Shown in pieces: positions 1-4,886 of a stretch of 12,077 nucleotides of DNA (position 1 is its first letter; each line of letters begins with the position of its first letter). The DNA comes from Pseudomonadota bacterium. Its GTDB lineage: Bacteria; Pseudomonadota; Gammaproteobacteria; Competibacterales; Competibacteraceae. The notes beneath the pieces are model-generated. The model was not told where the DNA came from and did not search any database. It saw only the letters and a list, made by a program, of their open reading frames with translations. The stretch covers positions 1 to 12,077 of the forward strand of contig JAGTSD010000031.1 of assembly GCA_018262135.1 (NCBI GenBank), read 5' to 3'. The translations under genes and the position numbers were made by a program.

Positions 1-2
1 GG

Positions 3-401
3 CGGGAGATGGCAACCGCCAGCCGCGACACGCCGAATGCGGCTTATCGTCCAGTAGACGCGGTCCTGGGCGAACTGCCCGGCGGCAGCGGCGAGCGGGC
101 GACGCGGCCGATTCCGGCCACGATTCCGAACACGGCGCGGGAGATTCTGGTGTATGCCCAGGTAGCGACCGGTTACGTCAAGGGCGGCCCGCACCGGTTC
201 CAGATCGCGACCCGGCTGGACAGCGCCCGGGAAGCGGCTTTCTATTTGTACGCCGTCGGCCAGCCGCAGCAGAGTTGGGGCTATAACTCCGACAACGTCT
301 GGCTGCCGATGCCGGCAAATCGGGAACTGATCCTGCAAGCCGAGGGCGAGCCGTTCTTCGGTGACTGGAAGAGTGAGGTGCGGATTATCGGCTATCGGTG
401 A
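3..401 (+). CDS. hypothetical protein, probably 5'-truncated by the window edge
   Basis: This is the 3' end of an open frame closed by TGA at 399-401. The first ATG in frame is at 9, but the purine-rich stretch before it abuts the codon with no proper spacing. The frame is open to position 3, so the gene probably begins upstream. About 130 residues are visible: a low-complexity N-terminal part rich in Pro, Gly and Ala, then a compact region rich in beta-prone and aromatic residues (around VYAQVATGYVKGG, FYLYAVG, SWGYNSDNVWLPMP) ending in VRIIGYR. There is no signal peptide, membrane segment or catalytic motif in the visible part. I do not recognise the family. The short, aromatic, beta-rich C-terminus could be a small binding or surface-exposed domain, but that is a guess. 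It converges on the ppc remnant, with 32 bp between the two stops. Confidence 0.6.
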   Translation, partial: REMATASRDTPNAAYRPVDAVLGELPGGSGERATRPIPATIPNTAREILVYAQVATGYVKGGPHRFQIATRLDSAREAAFYLYAVGQPQQSWGYNSDNVWLPMPANRELILQAEGEPFFGDWKSEVRIIGYR

Positions 402-433
402 GGAGAGGAGCCGTTCGCTCTCGCACACCCCCG

Positions 434-735
434 TTAATAGCCCTGAAACAGGAAATCCAGGGCGTTGATCGAGCGCAGTAATGGTCGCAGCCAGGTCTCC
501 GCTTCCGGCGAGTCCACGCCCTGATCCCGGAGCGCCTGCCGGTAGCGGCGCCGGACCGTGACCTGAATGTGATCGAGCGGGTCCAGGCAGAGATTACCCG
601 CTCTTGATCTGACCCCGCACTGCATACCCGAGGGCTGGGACACGATGGCGTCGTGGACCGGGCCGCCGCGACCGTGGAACAGCCGGCAACCAAAACCGTG
701 CGCCGCCGCCAAGGCCACCGCCCGTTGAATTCGGG
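434..735 (-). pseudogene. ppc: phosphoenolpyruvate carboxylase remnant (two fragments)
   Basis: Reading the minus strand in a single frame gives two pieces that resemble distant parts of PEP carboxylase. The first (about 735-620) reads [20 protein letters not shown] and continues [16 protein letters not shown]. It matches the PEPC segment FHGRGGxxGRGGGPxxxAIxxQPPG but is about six residues short between the two GRGG repeats. The second (about 602-437, TAA at 436-434) reads LDPLDHIQVTVRRRYRQ. It matches the PEPC C-terminal segment DPLNxLQxELLxR, but the usual final RNTG is replaced by LFQGY. In intact enzymes these pieces lie some 270 residues apart; here about nine codons separate them. The N-terminal half is absent. 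This is a decayed gene that cannot make an active carboxylase. The family assignment rests on motif memory, not alignment. Confidence 0.55.
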
Positions 736-785
736 CAGTGGGAACGATGGACGAAGGATAGCGCGCGGTTTCCCGCCGCGGACAT

Positions 786-814
786 TCGACAGACACCCCG
801 GCGGAAACTATAGT
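786..814 (+). promoter_or_regulatory. sigma70-like promoter for pgi
   Basis: A TCGACA hexamer at 786-791 (5 of 6 to TTGACA) is followed after exactly 17 bp by TATAGT at 809-814 (5 of 6 to TATAAT). Transcription would start near 821, leaving a leader of about 96 nt before the pgi start codon. It is the best-spaced promoter-like pair I saw upstream of pgi and lies just outside the ppc remnant. Confidence 0.55.
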
Positions 815-916
815 TGCGCGAGGGCCATGCTCGCGGGCGGCGGCGCGGTGACGCTGGCCGAAAGCCCGGTGAAACAGGGTCCACAGACCTTCAACCCTCT
901 CATAAGGAAGCTGTCC

Positions 917-2591
917 ATGTCCGTTCCCAGCGACCTGCCGGTCTGGCAAGAACTGAAAGCCCATCACGCCACCATCGCCGACCTGCACCTGCGCGACTTG
1001 TTCGCCGCCGATCCCGACCGTTTCGACCGGTTCTCCCGGCGGTTCGGCGATCTGCTGGTGGATTTCTCCAAGCATCGCGTCACCGGGGAAACCCTCGGCC
1101 TGCTGATCGAACTGGCCCGCCAGGCGCAAGTGCCGGCCTGGATCGCGCGGATGTTCGACGGGGAGATGATCAACCACACCGAGCGCCGTTCGGTGCTGCA
1201 CGTCGCGCTGCGCAACCGGAGCAACCGGCCGATCCTGGTCAAGGGCCAGGATGTGATGCCGGAGGTGAACGCGGTGCTGGAGCACATGCGCAAGTTCGCC
1301 GACCAGATCCGGCGCGGCAAGTGGCGCGGCCAGACCGGCAAGCGCATCCGCGACGTGGTCAACATCGGCATCGGCGGCTCCGATCTGGGGCCGAAGATGG
1401 TCTGCGAGGCGCTGGAGCCCTACGGCGATCCCACCCTGCGGATGCATTTCGTCTCCAACGTGGACGGCGCCCACATCAGCCACGTGCTGGCCGAATGCGA
1501 TCCCGAGAGCACCCTGTTCATCGTCGCGTCCAAGACCTTCACCACCCAGGAGACCATGACCAACGCGCATACCGCCCGCGCCTGGCTGATCAAGGAGTTG
1601 GGCGATGAGGCGGCGGTGGCCAAGCACTTTGTCGCCGTGTCCACCAATGCTGTCGGGGTGAGCAAGTTCGGCATCGATACCGCCAACATGTTCGAGTTCT
1701 GGGACTGGGTCGGCGGGCGCTACTCGCTGTGGTCGGCCATCGGTCGGCGGGCGCTACTCGCTGTGGTCGGCCATTGGCCTGCCCATCGTGGTCTATCTGG
1801 GCATGGAGAATTTCACCGAGCTGCTGGAAGGCGCGCACGAAATGGACGAGCATTTCCGCACCACGCCGCTGGAGGAGAATCTGCCGGTGATCCTGGGGCT
1901 GCTCGGGGTCTGGTACATCGACTACTTTGGCGCCGACAGCCAGGTGACGCTGGTCTACGACGACTATCTGCGCTCGCTGCCCGATTACCTGCAACAACTG
2001 GACATGGAGAGCAACGGCAAGACCATCGACCGCGACGGCCAGAAAGTCGCAGTCGATACCGGGCCGATTCTGTGGGGCGGCCTGGGCAACAACGGCCAGC
2101 ACGCGTTCTACCAGTTATTGCACCAGGGCACGCACCTGGTCCCGGCCGATTTCCTCGCCCCGGCGCACAGTCCCAACCCGATCGGCGACCATCACCCGAT
2201 TCTGCTGGCCAACTGTCTGGCCCAGGCCGAGGCGCTGATGGTCGGCAAGACCGAGGCGCAGGCCCGCGCCGAACTGGAGCAGCAGGGCCTGAGCGGCGAG
2301 GCGCTGGAGAAGCTGCTGCCCTATAAGGTCTTCCCCGGCAACCGGCCCAGCACCAGCCTGTTCTACCGCCGCCTGACCCCGAAAGTGCTGGGTTCGCTGC
2401 TGGCGCTGTACGAGCACAAGGTATTCACCCAGGGTGCGGTCTGGAACATCAATTCCTTCGATCAGTGGGGCGTGGAACTGGGCAAGCAATTGGCGAACGC
2501 CATTTTGCCGGAACTGAAGGGCGACCGACCCGCCAGTGGGCACGATGCCTCGACCCTGGGTCTGATCCGTTTCTGCCGCGACGAGGATTGA
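917..2591 (+). pseudogene. pgi: glucose-6-phosphate isomerase, frameshifted by a tandem duplication
   Basis: This is phosphoglucose isomerase, which interconverts glucose-6-phosphate and fructose-6-phosphate in the cytoplasm for glycolysis and gluconeogenesis. The ATG at 917 has AAGGAAG at 904-910, six bases upstream. The N-terminal 276 residues are normal, with [21 protein letters not shown] and signature 1 ([12 protein letters not shown], residues 265-276). A 34-bp-period duplication at 1708-1774 then moves the frame. The first frame runs on through nonsense to a stop at 2324-2326, giving a predicted 469-residue chimera. The correct C-terminal part resumes in the other frame ([14 protein letters not shown]) with [24 protein letters not shown] and signature 2 ([14 protein letters not shown], holding the active-site Lys), ending at 2591. 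Removing 34 bp gives 546 residues, close to the 549 of E. coli Pgi. Either the gene is recently inactivated or the duplication is an assembly or sequencing artefact. Confidence 0.93.
1708..1774 (+). repeat. 33-bp direct repeat, 34-bp period, inside pgi
   Basis: A 33-base segment at 1708-1740, starting GGTCGGCGGGCGCTAC and ending GGTCGGCCAT, is repeated perfectly at 1742-1774. The base after copy 1 is C and the base after copy 2 is T, giving synonymous Ile codons (ATC, ATT). Each copy encodes [11 protein letters not shown] of PGI signature 1, copy 1 in the upstream frame and copy 2 in the downstream frame. The period is not a multiple of three, so the repeat causes the frameshift. GGTCGG also occurs near both ends of each copy, which could promote slippage or misassembly. 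Confidence 0.95.
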
Positions 2592-2663
2592 CGGCAAGCG
2601 GCGGGCTGGAAGCGGCGGCCAGGAACGCACCGGCGCCGTTTCGGCCCTTTAGGTCGGGCGGAT

Positions 2664-2825
2664 TCAGTAATGCTTTTTCTGTTCGGCCTTGCGTTCGATG
2701 GCCTGGCCGGCGGACTTGAGGTCCTGACCGGCCCCCTTGACCGTGTTGCAGGCGCTCAGGCTGCCGGCGAGCATCGGGACCGCGCCCAGCAGCAACAGGG
2801 TCAACAGGATGGATGTGCGGTTCAT
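2664..2825 (-). CDS. entericidin-like small lipoprotein
   Basis: This 53-residue precursor has a hydrophobic signal segment (residues 5-22), a lipobox LSAC with the lipidated Cys at 26, and a short mature part beginning CNTVKGAGQDLKSAGQAIER with a basic tail (KAEQKKHY). The CNTxxGxGxDxxxxGxAI pattern is that of the entericidin A/B family, small membrane lipoproteins linked in E. coli to stress and programmed lysis. I chose the ATG at 2825 because GGAGGAAG (minus strand, 2840-2833) lies seven bases upstream. An in-frame ATG at 2846 would place that ribosome-binding site inside the coding region. No antidote partner gene is adjacent, so a toxin/antidote role here is not supported. It converges on pgi with 72 bp between. 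Confidence 0.88.
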   Translation of the reverse strand: MNRTSILLTLLLLGAVPMLAGSLSACNTVKGAGQDLKSAGQAIERKAEQKKHY

Positions 2826-2861
2826 CAGGTAACTTCCTCCAATCAATTCATATTGTTAGGA

Positions 2862-2870
2862 ATTATAGCA
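2862..2870 (-). promoter_or_regulatory. extended -10 promoter for the entericidin-like gene
   Basis: On the minus strand the sequence reads TGCTATAAT: a perfect TATAAT (2867-2862) with the TGn extension. No good -35 is present at 17 bp, as is common for extended -10 promoters. The predicted start near 2855 leaves a leader of about 30 nt containing the GGAGGAAG ribosome-binding site. Confidence 0.6.
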
Positions 2871-2904
2871 GAATTCGGCGCGGTCGTCGGATCGTGGAAA
2901 CCGC

Positions 2905-2934
2905 CTGACGATGGCGCCAGCGGCTTGATATACT
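2905..2934 (+). promoter_or_regulatory. promoter for the YdcH-like gene
   Basis: TATACT at 2929-2934 (5 of 6) is preceded by TGA, an extended -10 arrangement. CTGACG at 2905-2910 (4 of 6) could serve as a -35 with an 18-bp spacer. The leader would be about 50 nt. Together with the minus-strand promoter it makes a compact divergent control region between the two small genes. Confidence 0.45.
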
Positions 2935-2992
2935 GAAAATTCAAATAACAGCCATCTGTCTGCAACAGAATCCTGATAGGGGGACCCACCCG

Positions 2993-3250
2993 ATGCTTGG
3001 AGAGAGCCACGATCTGTTCCATGAGTTTCCCGAGTACCGGGACCGCATCGCCGAATTGAAGGCCGCCGACCCCAGGTTCGCGCATTTGTACGACGATTAC
3101 CATGCGGTCAACGACGAAGTGGAGCGCATCGAACTCCAGATCGAGACGCCTTCGGATATGTACACCGAGACCCTGAAGAAAAAGCGCCTGCACCTGAAGG
3201 ACGAGATTTACGTCATTCTGCGCAGGACGCGGGTGCGGGAGCAGGCCTGA
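2993..3250 (+). CDS. YdcH/DUF465 family small protein
   Basis: This 85-residue protein begins MLGESHDLFHEFPEYRDRI, with a middle LYDDYHAVNDEVERIE and a C-terminal segment ETPSDMYTETLKKKRLHLKD. This is the full pattern of the YdcH (DUF465) family, short, highly charged, all-helical proteins predicted to form coiled-coil hairpins. Length is normal and no signal or membrane segment is present. The ATG at 2993 follows the purine-rich TAGGGGGA at 2977-2984. The family is widespread in proteobacteria and its biochemical role is not established. Here it is a single-gene unit with its own promoter and terminator. Confidence 0.9.
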   Translation: MLGESHDLFHEFPEYRDRIAELKAADPRFAHLYDDYHAVNDEVERIELQIETPSDMYTETLKKKRLHLKDEIYVILRRTRVREQA

Positions 3251-3286
3251 AGGCCGGTCTCTTCATCCCCGCCGATTCCCCGCGAG

Positions 3287-3323
3287 CGCCGGGTGTTACC
3301 ACAGACCCACGGCGTTTTTGTTT
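3287..3323 (+). terminator. intrinsic terminator after the YdcH-like gene
   Basis: CGCCGGG (3287-3293) can pair with CCCACGGCG (3306-3314) to give a seven-pair GC-rich stem with one bulged A and a loop of about 12 nt. TTTTTGTTT (3315-3323) follows immediately. It lies 36 bp after the stop codon of the upstream gene. No matching A tract exists on the other side, so it should act only on plus-strand transcription. Confidence 0.65.
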
Positions 3324-3357
3324 CCGCATGCTGGGGGTTGAATGACGAATTTACCGG

Positions 3358-3717
3358 TCAAGGAACCGGCGGCGGTTCCACGTTGCTGGCTGAGTTCGCC
3401 GGTGGCGGTGGTCCGACTCGAGTCCGGCTGCGCCGGGGCCGTTCACCGGACGGACCCGCCTCCACTGGCGCAGCCGGGAGCCGATGGGACGATACTGCTG
3501 GTGGGCTGGATGGGGTTGCGGATCCAGACCGCGCCCACCGCAGCCAGCCCAGCACCCGGCGTTCGACCGCATTCTGACTGGCTGGCGTCAAATCCCGGAA
3601 GATCAACGCTCCGACCCCCAGCAGCAGGGTCAATCCGCCCAGGAAGGTGACCAGTGGTTGCATGAAGGCAATCGCCAGCACGGCCAGCATGGCCAGCAGA
3701 ACGTGTCGAATTTTCAC
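3358..3717 (-). CDS. small membrane protein coupled to the PP2C phosphatase
   Basis: This 119-residue protein starts at GTG (3717), which overlaps the TGA of the phosphatase gene in a GTGA arrangement. GGAGAG (minus strand 3730-3725) lies seven bases upstream. Residues 6-40 are almost entirely hydrophobic (VLLAMLAVLAIAFMQP, then LVTFLGGLTLLLGVGALIF), enough for a two-helix hairpin with a central Pro. After a short amphipathic segment (NAVERRVLGWLRWAR) comes a Pro/Arg/Ser-rich, probably disordered tail of about 55 residues. I do not recognise a named family. The overlap implies translational coupling, so a role as membrane anchor or regulator of the phosphatase is a reasonable inference. Nothing catalytic is visible. 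Confidence 0.72.
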   Translation of the reverse strand: MKIRHVLLAMLAVLAIAFMQPLVTFLGGLTLLLGVGALIFRDLTPASQNAVERRVLGWLRWARSGSATPSSPPAVSSHRLPAAPVEAGPSGERPRRSRTRVGPPPPANSASNVEPPPVP

Positions 3718-4700
3718 GGGACGCTCTCCAGCGATCGGTCCTCGGCCCCGCCGGGGCGGCGCGCGAGAATGAACGTGCAATTATCATCCGGCTGGCTGCG
3801 TTGCCGGCGAATGTCCCCGGCCAGTTCGGCCAGCAGCGCGTCCGCCAGTTCTTCGAGCGGGCACTGCGGCCGTCCTATCAGAGTGGGCCAGCGCTGGATG
3901 AACGCCTGCGGGTCGCTGAGGTGCCAGAGGCCGTCGCTGGCGAGCAGGTAGACCCAGCCCGGTTCCAGCTTCAGGGTGCGGCGGTCGCCCAGACCGCGCA
4001 GGAACAGCGGCAGATTGCCCTCATGCAGCTCGAACAGTTCCTCGGTGATGGCCTCGGCATAAAGCTGGGGAGCGCCGAGGGTGCTGCCCAGTACGAAGGC
4101 CTGGCTGATCTGGGAATTGGTTTGGACGTGAACCCGTTGCATCCACTGCGCGCCGTCCACCAGGCCGAGCATCGCCATGTGGGTGGCGGGCACGTGGTCC
4201 ACGGTCAGGCACTGAACCCGCTGCGCGCTCACGGCGTAGACCCGCGAATCGCCGACGTGGAACAGCAGGGCGGGGCCAGCGGGGGGAATTTCGAGCAGAA
4301 TCAGGGTACAACCGGTTTCCAGCCCGGCTGCCTGGTACTGCCGGTGCAATCGGCGGTGCAGCGCGTCCAGATCGCGGGTAATCGAGGCCAGATTCGCGGC
4401 GGCTGGAAGATCGAGGAGGCCCTCGACGGTATTTTCGGCCGCTTCCCGGCCATGGCTATGACCGCCCATGCCGTCGAGCACGGCCAGCCGCCGGTGCCCG
4501 GGCGGCCAATCGGGCAGGCGCAGGGTGGTTTCCCGCTCGCGCCACAGCATGCGGGCCTGCCCCTGCCCATCAATGACGAGATAATTGTCCTGATTTTCCA
4601 AGCGTCCATGCCCGGTGGGCGAGCGTAACGAACGCACGGCGATTTCCAGGGGCTGCACGGGTGAGGACGGCATGGAGTCGGGAGCGTCCTTGGTGTTCAT
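3714..4700 (-). CDS. PP2C-family Ser/Thr protein phosphatase
   Basis: This is a PPM/PP2C metal-dependent phosphatase that removes phosphate from Ser/Thr residues, expected to be cytoplasmic. All core motifs are visible: RLENQDN (Asp38), VLDGMGGHSHG (Asp76), a TGCT strand (129-132), HVGDSRVYA (148-156), LASDGLW (Asp256) and PDDNCTF (Asp305/306). These supply the acidic residues for the dinuclear metal centre, so it should be active. I chose ATG 4700 (328 residues). An upstream ATG at 4781 adds 27 residues of unfamily-like sequence, and none of the candidate starts has a clear ribosome-binding site. There is no membrane segment. It is divergent from the pseudokinase-SUMF1 gene and upstream of a coupled membrane protein. 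The likely substrates are proteins phosphorylated by the kinase at 11273, by analogy with kinase/phosphatase pairs such as PpkA/PppA. Confidence 0.92.
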   Translation of the reverse strand: MNTKDAPDSMPSSPVQPLEIAVRSLRSPTGHGRLENQDNYLVIDGQGQARMLWRERETTLRLPDWPPGHRRLAVLDGMGGHSHGREAAENTVEGLLDLPAAANLASITRDLDALHRRLHRQYQAAGLETGCTLILLEIPPAGPALLFHVGDSRVYAVSAQRVQCLTVDHVPATHMAMLGLVDGAQWMQRVHVQTNSQISQAFVLGSTLGAPQLYAEAITEELFELHEGNLPLFLRGLGDRRTLKLEPGWVYLLASDGLWHLSDPQAFIQRWPTLIGRPQCPLEELADALLAELAGDIRRQRSQPDDNCTFILARRPGGAEDRSLESVP

Positions 4701-4821
4701 GGCGGTAGGATGAATCGAAGTCGGTTGGGTCTTGGTGGTCGTGAGAGCGAACACGGCGAGCCCGAAGCTGCCGGCGGGCATCGCCCCGGCTCGGGCGGTT
4801 CATCGTCATGCTAGACTAGGC

Positions 4822-4827
4822 CATAAT
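4822..4827 (+). promoter_or_regulatory. possible -10 for the pseudokinase-SUMF1 operon
   Basis: The 186-bp divergent region between the phosphatase and pseudokinase genes (4701-4886) must hold promoters for both directions. The only reasonable -10 I see is CATAAT at 4822-4827 (5 of 6). The hexamer at -35 distance, TTCATC at 4799-4804, is poor. No convincing operator or minus-strand promoter is visible. Confidence 0.2.
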
Positions 4828-4886
4828 GCGACTTCACACCGCGCTATCCAACCCATTTGTGGAGCCATCTGGCGAATTCAAGGCTT

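Noticed and set aside
736..1627. Long minus-strand open frame continuing upstream of the ppc remnant, antisense to pgi
   Set aside because: It lies opposite well-supported pgi coding sequence and shows no family motifs there. Open antisense frames are expected at this GC content. Only the 434-735 part has PEPC-like motifs.
2592..2663. Possible bidirectional terminator between pgi and the entericidin-like gene
   Set aside because: Only a four-pair GCCG/CGGC hairpin with a weak CCTTT tail is visible; direct copies of AAGCGGCGG do not form a stem.
4807..4827. CTAGACTAG near the divergent promoter as an operator
   Set aside because: The element is short and imperfect as a palindrome, with no second copy in the intergenic region.
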